Origin: Microbotryomycetes sp. JL201
Taxonomy: Eukaryota > Basidiomycota > Microbotryomycetes
Direction: 5' to 3'
NCBI GenBank assembly: GCA_033819885.1
Contig: JAQYUZ010000020.1
Coordinates: forward strand, 186,001 to 250,000
DNA: 64,000 bases
Shown here: one piece after another, positions 11,730 through 21,784 of the stretch
How positions within the stretch are numbered: the first letter of the stretch is position 1
Layout of the letters: the number at the start of each line of letters is the position of its first letter
Made by a program: the position numbers and the translations under genes
The notes under the pieces: generated by a model
What the model was told of the DNA's origin: nothing
Seen by the model: the letters and a program-made list of their open reading frames with translations, nothing else
Databases searched by the model: none

Positions 11730-13313
11730 TCATGAAAACATATTGTCACCATTATTGTTGTTTCCACCTCCTCGACCGGCACCACCTCCCATCGAACGAC
11801 CAAATTGTTCAGCCATTCTTCGCATCCTTTGCAGGAAGCGCAAGTAAAGAGGGTCAGCCCGAGAATGAACGAGGTACGCAATCATCGTTCCTTGAAACTC
11901 ACTCTGGGTCCGCCATCATTTGTTCCAGACTCGGCATGCCACCGCCACCACCGGCGCCGTTCATCATGTTGCGGAGCATGCTGAAAGCCAATTATCAGGT
12001 CTCGTACCTGAGCAAATGGTTTGATGCAGGCACTCACGGGTTGTTCATGAGTTGTTCCAATCCACCGTTAGCCATCATTTGCTGCGCCCTGTGAAACCGG
12101 ATGATTCGTCAGCTTTGCTTCACATCGCAGGACAAAAATGCTCTCTCACATTTGCATAATAGCAGGGTTGTTCATCAGGCTGGCGAGGTCCATTCCACCG
12201 GGCAAGCCAGGGAAACCGCCAGCGCCAGCGCCGGCGCCGGCGCCAGGTGCGCCCCGCGATGAGACGGGCGACGACGATGATTCATCTGAAGTGGTCGAGG
12301 CGGGTGCAGGGATGCGACCCTTTGCGGTGGCAAGTGAAGACTTCATCGTGGCGTTCTGAACAACTCGCAAACAGTGAGCGAAGCGCAATAGCAAATCCTC
12401 GACAATGAGCTACGCACCGAGGGGTCAAGCTCGAGTCCCTTTTCGTAAGCCTCGACGGCTTCTTGGTACTCGCCCGAGCTGAACAAAGCGTGTCCGAGAC
12501 GAGAATAGGCCTTTGAAAAGTTTGGGTCGATGGTCAAAGCTTGACGTGCGTCGGAGATGGCAGAGCTGTGGTTCTGGAGTTGCGAGTGTGCGGCAGCTCT
12601 AGGTCATAGCAGAGTACGAACGGTGTCAGAGTGTGAGGCTGCGTGACGAAGCATGCTTGCAACACCCAAATGAAAAGAAAGCACACCTGTTGCTCCAGTA
12701 CACCGGATTCTTGTCGTCTGCCTCGATCGCTTCGGCGTAAGCCTTGATCGCGCCTTCATAGTCTTTGCTTGCCATGAGCTGGTTGCCGCGGGCCTTTGCC
12801 TTTTCAGCTTGCGCTTTCTGCTCTGGTGTCGCAGGAGCTTTGGCAGGTTGAGCCGTTGATGCAGACTGTTTGGCGCGGTGCGATCAGCTTGCGTGCATGT
12901 CGACTGGCTAGCCGCGCGACGGGCGTGTCTCTGCAACATGCCACGTCGTCGGAGCGTCGAGTACGTACAGACTCTTGCTGCTGTTGAGCATACTTGTCCA
13001 AGACTGTCGTCAAAGACTGGTCAAGCTTGAACGCCTGCTGGTCTGCAGCGCTCTCGATGTCGACGCCGAACGCTTCCGAGATACATTGACCTACGTCAGA
13101 GGTACAGCGTTGCAGTCAGCAGGTGTGCTTTTCCCGAGATGCGGGCGGTTGCATGGCCGCTGCCGTCGTCGTCGTCAGCGCGCGCATGTATCCGACTCAA
13201 CTGGCCACCTCGATTCCTTCCACGTCGTCACTCTTGATCGATCCATCGTCGATAGACTGCTTCAAGAACTGCAGCAGCTGGAACGCGACACGTTTCTGGC
13301 TGTGAGCCGACAT
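11730..13313 (-). CDS. SGT2: SGTA/Sgt2 TPR co-chaperone for tail-anchored proteins
   Basis: Eight exons sum to 341 residues. The N-terminus (FQLLQFLKQSIDDGSIKSDD, then CISEAFGVD) is the SGTA homodimerisation domain that contacts Get4/Get5. The centre has three TPR units (AKARGNQLMASKDYEGAIKA, NRAAAHSQLQNHSSAI, AYSRLGHALFSSGEYQEAVE) for Hsp70/Hsp90 tails. The C-terminus has an AGAGAGAGG linker, then NNPAIMQM, a Met/Gln-rich segment and an Asn/Gly-rich tail ending GDNMFS, typical of the substrate-binding region. It passes tail-anchored proteins to the GET pathway in the cytosol. Introns are 13091-13201, 12866-12968, 12599-12686, 12356-12417, 12089-12149, 11981-12037 and 11827-11902. A (CG)n tract lies about 45 bp before the start. 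Confidence 0.92.
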
Positions 13314-13357
13314 TGTGCTTGCTGGTCAACCCAGAACTCAGCTCGGCCGATTCACGT

Positions 13358-13374
13358 GCGCGCGCGCGCGCGCG
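13358..13374. repeat. (CG)n tract upstream of SGT2
   Basis: About 17 bp of uninterrupted alternating C and G, about 45 bp before the SGT2 start codon. Such tracts can adopt Z-DNA. A near-identical tract sits at the same distance before the chitin deacetylase start. Confidence 0.6.
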
Positions 13375-13747
13375 AGGCTCGAGCGTCCCTGTCGCGCCGA
13401 TCCGCCAGGCTTCCGTCGCGTTCGATCGCGCGCGCGAAGAGCGTACAATACTTTGTACAGCGCTGGTGATTGTCTTGGCGAGAGACAGCGCTAGCACTGA
13501 TGTAGAACGACTGTTGCACATTTCAGACCTTGAGTGTAATACGTTCCTTCTCAGGAGTCGCACAAAGGCAAGGTCCCAAAAACTTTAATTTGTTGACAGC
13601 CAATAAACCGATCGACCATTATAGTAAGATAGGTGTGACCACGCTCTGCCACCGTCTATGCAGCACAGCTCTCGGAGGTTCAGCCTTTGTTCGCTGGGCC
13701 ATCGTCTCGACGCACGGACCTGCCCTTTGTCGGCGCCACTTGGTTTG

Positions 13748-13987
13748 GCAAACGACACTCTTTCTTTCTTCTTCGCCATCTTCCTTCCACACTCCGACAA
13801 GCCCGGCTGCTTTCTTCGCCCATTCGTCCAACATGTCACTTTGCCATATCTTTCGCGCATCTTCTGCTGGCAGTGGCATTGCTGACTCCCTACGACGCCA
13901 TCGAGTCGGACTAGCACCTCACTCGCCAGAGACAGCTTTGATCCAGAGACAACCACGGTGCCGCGACATTACTCTTGAACTTGAGAC
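13748..13987. repeat. Left arm of a long inverted repeat
   Basis: About 240 bp, matched in reverse complement by 14058-14299. The outer 130 bp are nearly identical between arms; the inner part differs at roughly one base in five. A non-repeated spacer of about 70 bp lies between. On the minus strand the arm encodes PLPAEDARKIWQSDMLDEWA and continues open for about 20 more residues. No transposase is present; it could be a foldback element or an inverted duplication. Confidence 0.8.
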
Positions 13988-14057
13988 AGCCGTGTCCCCA
14001 ATTCTTAAGGTTGCTATGGGTGCGGGTGCTCAGGTGCGACACCCGCTTGGTCTCGAG

Positions 14058-14299
14058 TTCAAAAGTGATTTTGCGGTACCGCTGTTGTCTCTTGATCAAG
14101 GCTGTCTCTGGAGCGTGGAATGCGAGTCCGACTCGATGGCGTCGGAGGGAGTCAGCAATGCCACTGCCAGCAGAAGATGAGCGAAAGATATGGCAAAGTG
14201 ACATGTTGGACAAATGGGCGAAGAAAGCAACCGGACTTGTCGGAGTGTGGAAGGAAGATGGCGAAGAAGAAAGAAAGAGTGTCGTGGAGTGTCGTTTGC
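14058..14299. repeat. Right arm of a long inverted repeat
   Basis: Reverse-complement partner of 13748-13987. It carries an extra 10 bp near its outer end compared with the left arm. On the plus strand it encodes PLPAEDERKIWQSDMLDKWA and continues open through GLVGVWKEDGEEERKSV, nearly the same peptide as the left arm's minus strand. Confidence 0.8.
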
Positions 14300-14531
14300 A
14301 TTTCCTCGCGCGCGCTCAAGCCAACGAGCTCTGCTAGTTCTCAACACTGTTCGTATCGCTTGCAAATTTGTACACAAACATGAAACGACGGCAACGACGG
14401 CGCGACAAGCTAGCGCGGAATCAGACAAATGCAAACATGAAAGGCAACCGACGCGTTAGGCCATGGCCAAGTCTTTCTGCTCACAGCGCGCCGCCCAAAA
14501 GTCTTGGTCAGCCAAACTCGTTCACAAGCGC

Positions 14532-17191
14532 TCAACGAGACGCTTTGATACTTGCCAGAAACTTGTCCAAGTCGTCCTTGCGAACTTCGACGCAGCTTGC
14601 TTCAAAGGCGTCGTGGCGAGTGCGAGCGCCAGACAAGGCTGCCGCACGTTGGAACGCCACTCCGAAAGCGCTGCAAACGCCACCATGTCAGCGTCACTTT
14701 CTCCGTCATCTCACAGCGAACTCTCACTTCTTCTTGACGTCGCCGTACTCGATCGCGCCGACGACACCGACTACCAGGAACGCATCGTTCGTCTCGTTCA
14801 AGCTCGCCAATACAAAGGGCAAGCTCTTTGCCCGTCTGCCAGGCAACGCGGCAGCACCGTACGTTGACAAGACAATATCACGCACAGCCTCGACGAGCCA
14901 GTTGGCAAGCCTCATGAGCGTTGAAGGATGCCGAAACACGGTCAAGTCTGGTCCCTCTTTGATAACAGCGAGTCGGTACGTCCGCAATGTTTTGATCGCT
15001 TGCTTTTCGAGAATGTAGCCACCTTGGTCCATGACTGCCCGGTGCAGGGCCATGGATAGTGGCAGCGCAGACCTCAGCAACGTAGTGCTGCGCGTGCGCA
15101 ACATGTCATTCAGCAACCAGCTCGTCAACAACGAATGACTCTGCAACAACTCACTCTGTACTCAACGCATCCCACGCCAACCAAAAGTTGCGCAAAGCCC
15201 AATCTCGCTCGAGCCTCGCTTGCTTGACCACCTCGCTCTCTTGCTCCCCCTCGTTTCTCAAGTTGCCGTTCTCGGAAAACGGTCTCCTGTTTTCTTTGCC
15301 TTCGCCTTTGGACACCCAAGTCTTGATGCCCTCGCTCCACTCTTCTCGACCCCCATGCTCTCTCGCGCTTTCGAGCGCACCTCCGGCTCCACCAGGTCCC
15401 CTTCGCCAAGCGACAGCGTTACCAAAGTCTAACCTGACTCCTGTCGCAACTTCCAGCAGAGCTCCAAGAGCTTCAACAGCGTCGCTTGCGGCTATATCGG
15501 TCTTGTAACCTGATTTACGAACGAAGGAGGGAATGACAAGGTCGTGCAATCCGTATTCTGGCGCCAAGTCTTGAATCTTGCCAAATAATGACAATTTGAG
15601 ATCCGACGCCATATTCTCGTACGTCTCGCTGCTCTCTGACAAAGGACATCTAGCGGTGTCGTCAGGATTGTTCAAAGTCAGTTGCCTTGGTCACACCTGA
15701 TCCGACCAGATGAGAACGTCAAGGGATCAACTGACCCCATTTTGGCGAGAATGCCACTGAGATTCTTTCTCCCTCGTTCCGTCCACAATTTCATCTTCGT
15801 AACGAGGTACCCTGAGTGATACATGGCGTCGTACAGATTCCAATGTCTGAACAAACAGAACCTCAACTCTCGACTTGGTCTGATGCTCCGATCGTTCGGA
15901 CCCGTGCTTGCGAGGGGATCAGAAGTAGAGACGAGCGCGACGGCGCTCGATGACAGACGTGCAACTTCATCGGCGAGTAGCTCGACATAGCCTTCGTACC
16001 GTTCTCTGTCAATTACGTTTGTCGTGAACTGATACGTCAAGCCGACAATGGCGAGCCTGCACAGTGATATTGTGTCAACCCTTGATCATGAGACCATGGA
16101 CAGGAAAGAGTCCGCACCAGACAGCATCCGTGTCTGCCCTCTCCAGCAAGATTGCGAGCGCAAACACTTGGCCTGCTACCGATTGACCTGTAAAATTGCC
16201 TGCTTGATAATACTTGTCTATCCGTGCTCGGTACCGCCGTCTTTGAGCTTTCGTCAATGGTACAGGCTGTTGTCTGTGTCAGCAAGTCGATGCTCGGTCG
16301 CGCCGCAACATAAAATCACGTACCTCTTGCGAAGTTCTCCTCCGCTTGCCGTTACGCACTTCGTCGCCGTTGCCGTCGCCTTCTTCATCGTCGTCGGATA
16401 AAGTGCCTCGTCGCGGGACAGGCAAGTCTTCGTCCGAGTCAGAATCACTGTCGGAATCAGACTCGGGTTCATACTGTACGTGAAAGTGGGTGTGAGTCGG
16501 CGCTCTGGTTTGTACTCTGATGCTTCAGCGTTTCTGAGCTGTGAGAGCGCACCTGCAACGCCTCCCACGCCTCCCGCTCTCCGTCTCTGCTCATGTCTCC
16601 TTCCGCGTCTGCCCAGACAACGACCGACTTTTCCATGTTCGGTAAAGGAGCTCTCGCTCGTATCCGTCTCGCATCAAACAACGCGGTCGCATACATGCTT
16701 GGTTCAAACAAGTTGCGCAGGTTGACAGGTCGATGAGAGTCGATGACGTGAATGAGGCATGTCGGAGGCAGATACTCGAAATACTCGTACAGGTCGACTA
16801 ATGCGCCCAAATTGATGAGCACAAGAGAGCGCACCTGATTTGGTACACGAAAGTGTGTCGAGCGGCATGTCAGTGCTGGAGCGCTCGGTGGCACCAACGC
16901 GCGAAGGCCACTGACATCTTCTCGCTCGAGTCTGAGTTTGATTTGTTCGAGTTGAGACCAACTGCCGACGGGGATTAACGTGTAGAGCACGTCGTCGTTC
17001 TTGAGCAGGCTCGTCAAGAGGCGCGCGGCGCACAGCGCATCCACGTCAGGCGCGACAAGCACAAACGTCGTCGCAGAGGTGCATCCACGCGCACGAGACA
17101 CAATTGACTGATATGCCGTCGGATACTGGCTCGCAGGGATGTGCATCTGTGTAATACGGAACGCGAACGCACGCGAGCGGGGGTTAGACAT
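14532..17191 (-). CDS. CDC45: Cdc45, replicative CMG helicase subunit
   Basis: Cdc45 joins Mcm2-7 and GINS at origins and forks in the nucleus. Diagnostic blocks occur in order: MHIPASQYPTAYQSIVSR, TTFVLVAPDVDALCAARLL, LVLINLGALVDLY and VIDSHRPVNLRN (DHH-like fold), then an acidic linker of alternating Ser and Asp (about 16400-16470). Next come RRRYRARIDKYYQAGNFTG, AIVGLTYQF, FCLFRHWNLYDAMYHSGYL and KMKLWTERGRKNL, the family C-terminal blocks FLVVGVVGAIEYGD and NAFGVAFQRAAAL, and finally KDDLDKFLASIKASR. A likely intron around 16850-16915 joins SGLRA to VRSLVL. The conserved protein may begin at 17146 (MHIP); 17191 is the preceding in-frame ATG. Several exon joins were judged only by homology. 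Confidence 0.9.
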
Positions 17192-17464
17192 GGCTACGCA
17201 GTCAGCAACAGCGTAAGACGGCCCAACAAGACATAGCGTCACTTGCCTAGACAGCACTCGCGACCCCTTCGACGCGCTACTGGCCCCGTGAAATCCCTGT
17301 GCAACTCGTCGCGTGAGAAACCAAAACGCTGCGAACAGGACCGCGTCTCGACGCGTTTCTTGACCCCGGAGTGCTCTGAATGGCAACCAACAGCCAATAT
17401 ACATTGATTGAGAGCATGAAATGTATTCCTCAGATGAGCCGGCTGATGAGCCCTCCCGATCCAA

Positions 17465-17474
17465 GTCACGTGAC
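17465..17474. promoter_or_regulatory. GTCACGTGAC palindrome upstream of CDC45
   Basis: Perfect palindrome about 275-320 bp upstream of the CDC45 start, depending on which start is used, in the divergent CDC45/TSR4 promoter. Same motif as at 9388, 33915, 35763, 45813 and 54559. Confidence 0.5.
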
Positions 17475-17870
17475 CGTGCTCTGTCCGGGTGCTGCCCACT
17501 ATCTCAAAGTGTGTCCAAATATTGACAATGTTGCATCACATGGATGCTCTTCAATGTGGTATTTGACTGCAAGAGGAATTCTAGCGTTGTCCGCGCTCAG
17601 ACCGGCCCGTGTTTTCTTTCTCTCGCCACGCCGCACGAGGTGAGTCCGAACGGTCGTGCAATCGCGCGTGCACGCACTCGACGCACACCTCTGGCACACA
17701 CGCGCGTATACATTTCAGTGTCTGTAGAATGATGACACCGATGACGAGACTGAGGAGGCGGGTGCAGCCTGGCAACCCCAGGTCCCGACCTCCACTAGCT
17801 GTCGACAACCTTCTAGCTACCTTACAAAATTTCTGAAACTACACAACACAAGCGTCTGTCGCGCTCGACG

Positions 17871-17897
17871 ACGCGTGCGCGTGTGTGTGCGTGCATA
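17871..17897. repeat. Alternating purine-pyrimidine tract
   Basis: 27 bp of strict purine-pyrimidine alternation made of CG, TG and CA steps, about 130 bp before the TSR4 start codon. Potential Z-DNA; function unknown. Confidence 0.55.
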
Positions 17898-18023
17898 GGT
17901 GTGCGCGCGGCGAGAATCGACGCTTCGCTTAGGAAAACGTTTTTCCTCGGTGTTTGTACTGACACGCCTGTCGCGCTCACGGGTACAGACATTCGGTTGT
18001 GAGCCTTTTTTTCTGCAAAGGGC

Positions 18024-19801
18024 ATGCCGCCGCCCTCGACCATCTTCACTGGCCGTGCCGCGTCTGGCCTCGACCCTGCAACGCTCTCGGACGATGACGA
18101 CCTCGACAGTGACACGACCAGTTTGGCCGCCACAACGTCGACCACGGCAACCCTGGGCTATGCAGACGGTCTGCTAGACTCGTTTTCGGATGACGCAAAC
18201 GATTGGAAAACGTCCAGAATCGGAGGCCAACCCGTCAGTTTTGGCCCACGCTACGCCTGATGCCAGACTGCACGTCTGACACATTCTTTGCTCGCTCGCC
18301 TGCAGTGCTTTCCACCACTCAGCTTCGTGCCGCCGCAAGAGTCAGCGCGTTGCCAAGTGTGCTCGACGCTCATGCCGCTGTTGGCGCAGATCTACTGCCC
18401 TCTCGAGACATCTACGCTCGAACGCGTCCTGTACGTCTTTGCTTGCGTCCGCAAACCTTGTCAAGGACGTACAGGGTCCATTCGAGCGTGGCGTGTATCG
18501 CAGATGTGGTCCCAAGCTGCGAAAACCGCAACGTCGCCGACGTCGACGGGTGGAGCTGCAGGCGCGACGAGCGCCAATGTTGCTGCCGCTGCTCGTCCGC
18601 TTGACCTGGGCAGTCTTGTGTTTGGTGGTGGCTCGACGGCGTCGAAGGCGAGTGGTAGTGATAGTAGTGCCGTGGGGCCTGATTCTGTCAATGTCATCAA
18701 TCCTTTCGCTCCACTGCACACCAAATCGGCCTCGACGCCATTCAATCCATTCGCATTGCCGTCGTCGTCATCGTCATCGTCGTTGTTGACTGCATCTTCA
18801 AGTGTGAATCCCTTCGCCATGACGTGGACGGACCCTCGGCCAACATCTCCACCAGGTTCGAATAGCGACAAATCGTCGTCTACTGGTTTGACAACGTCGT
18901 CGCGGACCAAAAAGACGAAATATCTCAACTGGTCAGAGTCAAACACGTTGTCGTCCGAGACCGTGTTCAAAGCGCAATACGTAGCGACCATGTATGAACC
19001 TGATGAAGACAAGGGTGGGTACGAGAAACTTGATCGCAAAATTGCCGAGCTCGAGATGGCCGACCAAGATGACGATGATGGATATGGCAATTCTCGTTGC
19101 GAAAAAACAAGAAAGGAGGGAAAAGGCTCCGGGGGACGAGTGAAGAAAGGCGCTGACAGGGCTTCCGGAGGCAAGTCATCACCATACGGAGGCGGAGCAG
19201 GTGGAGGCAACGAATGGTCACAGGAAGGTTACGAGGTTCAAAAGATCAAAGGCGTCGATCAAGTGTTTCTCAGGTTTCAAGCGAGGTGTTTACGCGAACC
19301 TAGTCAGGTTCTCAGGTGCGTCTGGTCACGTCACGCATCCTTCGAAGAGAATCCTGCCATGATGCTGATTATTCGCCCGTCTGGAATCTCTTCAGGTATA
19401 ACCATGGTGGATCACCTCTTGCCTTTTCCTCAGCCCTCGAACCTTTTAAAACCCTGTTCAAGCCGACGTCCTTGACAATGTCAACTTCAGGAACGACAGA
19501 CGACTCTTTTGTCGGCCACTTTGCGTCATCATTGATACCAAAATGCCCAGCTTGTTCAAGTGAACGAGTTTTTGAACTGCAGTTGATGCCAAACTTGATC
19601 TACGAGCTCGGTCAACCGCTCCAGACGAAGGCGACATCGGTGGACGCCGATGATGAGGACGAGAAGAACAGAAAGGGCTTGGGTTGGTCATCTGTATGGG
19701 TGTGCACCTGTTCGATCGAATGCACGCAACAGACGGACCTCGAACAGATGCAGGGCGAAGCGTGGCGGGAAGAAAGAGTCTACATAGAAGTCGAGCAATG
19801 A
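18024..19801 (+). CDS. TSR4: TSR4/PDCD2-like ribosome biogenesis protein
   Basis: Three exons (introns 18234-18305 and 19316-19395) give 541 residues. The N-terminus has the PDCD2 zinc module: SRIGGQP, CQVCSTLMPLLAQIYCPLE, LYVFACVRKPCQ, and GSIRAWRVSQ. A long Ser/Asn-rich insert (residues about 160-330) separates it from the PDCD2_C domain, which has VQKIKGVDQVFLRFQARC, the RYNHGGSPL block after the last intron, PKCPACSSERVFELQLMPNL and WSSVWVCTCSIEC. Yeast Tsr4 is a dedicated chaperone of ribosomal protein uS5 (Rps2) in 40S maturation. Convergent with PTPA, 87 bp apart. Confidence 0.9.
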
Positions 19802-19888
19802 AGTTGGAACAAGAAGGGCTCGAGTATACAACAAAAATGCATCAAGCGCGTCAAAGAGAGAGCGAAAAATGGAAGCGAAACAAGTGTT

Positions 19889-21531
19889 TCAAGCTTGGTC
19901 TTTCTGGTCGTTAGACGAAGCCAGCTTTGCGGTGTTCAAAACGCCAAACGGGCTGCTGCCAGCCGCAGCTCCCCCCTGACTCGCAACTGTATTTGAAGAA
20001 GTCGAATTGAGCGAAGACGTCGAGGATGGTGAAGGTGGTGCGAGACTGCTTGAAGACCTTCGTTTCGGAAACAAGACGGGTTCGGTGAACGGTCGAGGTT
20101 CGGTTAAACTCGGCTGTGAGGTTCCTTGACGACTTTGCGGTCCAGACACCGTGTATGAAGGCGTCACCGATGGGGAAGCGAGTGGAGAGTGGCGAGTTCG
20201 CGTCGGTGGCGCACCTGTCATGATGCCTTGACTGGTCAAATTGGGCAACGCCCATGGTGCGACAGTGCCATCGTCCCGTTCTCTGATCTGGTCAATCTCT
20301 TCAATCGTGTCTTTCTCATCAGGACTGAGGCGGTCCCCACTCGACTCGAGCGCAGGCCCGTCAAAGGCGTGTCCCCCAGGCACGTACTCTCGCCATCCAA
20401 GAATCCGTCCGAACCAAAAGTGTTGAATGACGGGCAGCTTTTTCAATACTTCCTCACGGTACATCTTGAACAATCCAGTCGAGACTTTGGTCCATGACGG
20501 TACCGTCGTCGCAATATTGTGCATCAGGGGCGAGTGCTCGGCGAACGGTCCCGACTTGAGCTCATTGACATGGAGAATCGACGAGAGAAATAGATAGGAT
20601 TGATCCATGTGGCGTATTTGATTTGGTGCAAGGATTGCGGATGGTTTCAACGAAGGGTGGGCTGCAGACACGAAGATGTACCTCAGCATGGACGAGTCAT
20701 TGTGGCGACGGACAGACTGACCTCGCAGCTGTGAAGCGCCCCACAGATACACCAGGTGCTGATGATCGTCGAGTCCCCAGACGCCCTTGCTGCCCGCCGG
20801 CTCGAGGTTGAACTTGAGTTGCAGCTTTCTGACGAGGTCGAGGTAGGCGACAAAGATTCGCGTGACCATGGCCTGCTCGTCGCGCTCGGTCAGGATGCCT
20901 GTCAGGCGCAGGATGAGCAAATACGCGAGAAAAGAGAGTTCGTGTCCTGTGCCATAGTCCAAGCGTGCCGCCGAGCCAAAGGACGCGCGAAGGTGGTGCG
21001 TTAGTTCGGGCAAGGCGGCAGCGTGCAGTGGCGCTGGTACGAGCTCGCGCTGAAAGTGCTCATCGTGCTACGAAAAGTGGCGTCAGACTTGTTCACGACA
21101 CTCTACTTGACGTCGATGAGGATATGCACACGCACCTGCTCGAACTTGGTGACCCAGTCTCTGAACGCCTTGTTGCCGAACCGCTGCGGGCCGGTCTGCA
21201 GTGGCACATCATTGATCCAGTCCCGGGCCTCTTGGAGAAAATTGACAATAGTTTGCGTGGCCTGATAGCATGTGAGAGAATGTCAGCAGTTTACTACTTT
21301 GACACAACTCGGTCGACTGACTTGAGACTCGTGGCAACTGTCCAGGACCGTCTTGTTGTCAACAGCAACGCTCAGCCTAATGATCATGGTCTCGATCAAG
21401 TGGAAAGGCTCCGAGCGAGTCCACCGTGCAACGTCGTGCTCGTCGTAGATCTTGCGCCGTGGCTGCACCACACCGTCATCGGCCTCGTGCACATTATCCA
21501 GTGGCAGCTCGGGCAAAACTTCTGCTTGCAT
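19889..21531 (-). CDS. PP2A phosphatase activator PTPA (Rrd/Ypa family)
   Basis: A peptidyl-prolyl isomerase-like activator of PP2A-type phosphatases. Exon 1 (21531-21322) ends at an intron whose acceptor leads into TIVNFLQEARDWINDVPLQ. The next blocks are RFGNKAFRDWVTKFEQ, LPELTHHLRASFGSAARLDY with GTGHELSFLAYLLIL, FNLEPAGSKGVWGLDDHQHL (the PTPA signature), AILAPNQIRHMDQSYLFL, WTKVSTGLFKMYREEVLKK and LPVIQHFWFG. A Ser/Pro-rich tail of about 110 residues resembles the extended tails of fungal Rrd2-type proteins. Four exons are visible. Divergent from SNX41 with 253 bp between starts, a region that includes GCACGTGAC near 21645. Rrd1 versus Rrd2 was not decided. Confidence 0.92.
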
Positions 21532-21784
21532 TTCTGAAAGAGAAGCAAGGCAGGCGGGAGGGATTGAACACGCCGCAACGAAGCCAAGCCAAGAGGGGCC
21601 TGAGCGAACAGAAGATGCACGAAGACTTCGGCGGCCTCGTGCACGTGACCGCAGTCGTCAGAATCCACATTTCAGCGCCAAAAAGGAGATGGAGCGCTAT
21701 TATTGGTAATCTTGTCAATAACACAATCTCGCGACAGTGGGCAGCGCAGGTGGCGGTTGACTGAAGCTTCTCGCTGCTGCCATA

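Larger units (their letters stand above)
13314..14531. other. Intergenic region between SGT2 and CDC45 holding an inverted repeat
   Basis: About 1.2 kb upstream of SGT2 and downstream of CDC45, unusually long for this window. It contains a (CG)n tract and a large inverted repeat listed separately. Open frames here mostly read through the repeat arms. Confidence 0.5.
17192..18023. other. Divergent promoter region of CDC45 and TSR4
   Basis: About 830 bp between two divergent genes. It holds a GTCACGTGAC palindrome at 17465 and a 27-bp alternating purine-pyrimidine tract at 17871. An open frame continues upstream of the CDC45 start to about 17464 but shows no conservation I recognise. No gene seen. 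Confidence 0.45.

Noticed and set aside
14368-15018. 216-residue plus-strand open frame
   Set aside because: Runs antisense across the CDC45 3' coding region, whose minus-strand reading has clear family blocks.
18461-19210. 249-residue minus-strand open frame
   Set aside because: Antisense shadow of the TSR4 gene; composition mirrors the Ser-rich insert.
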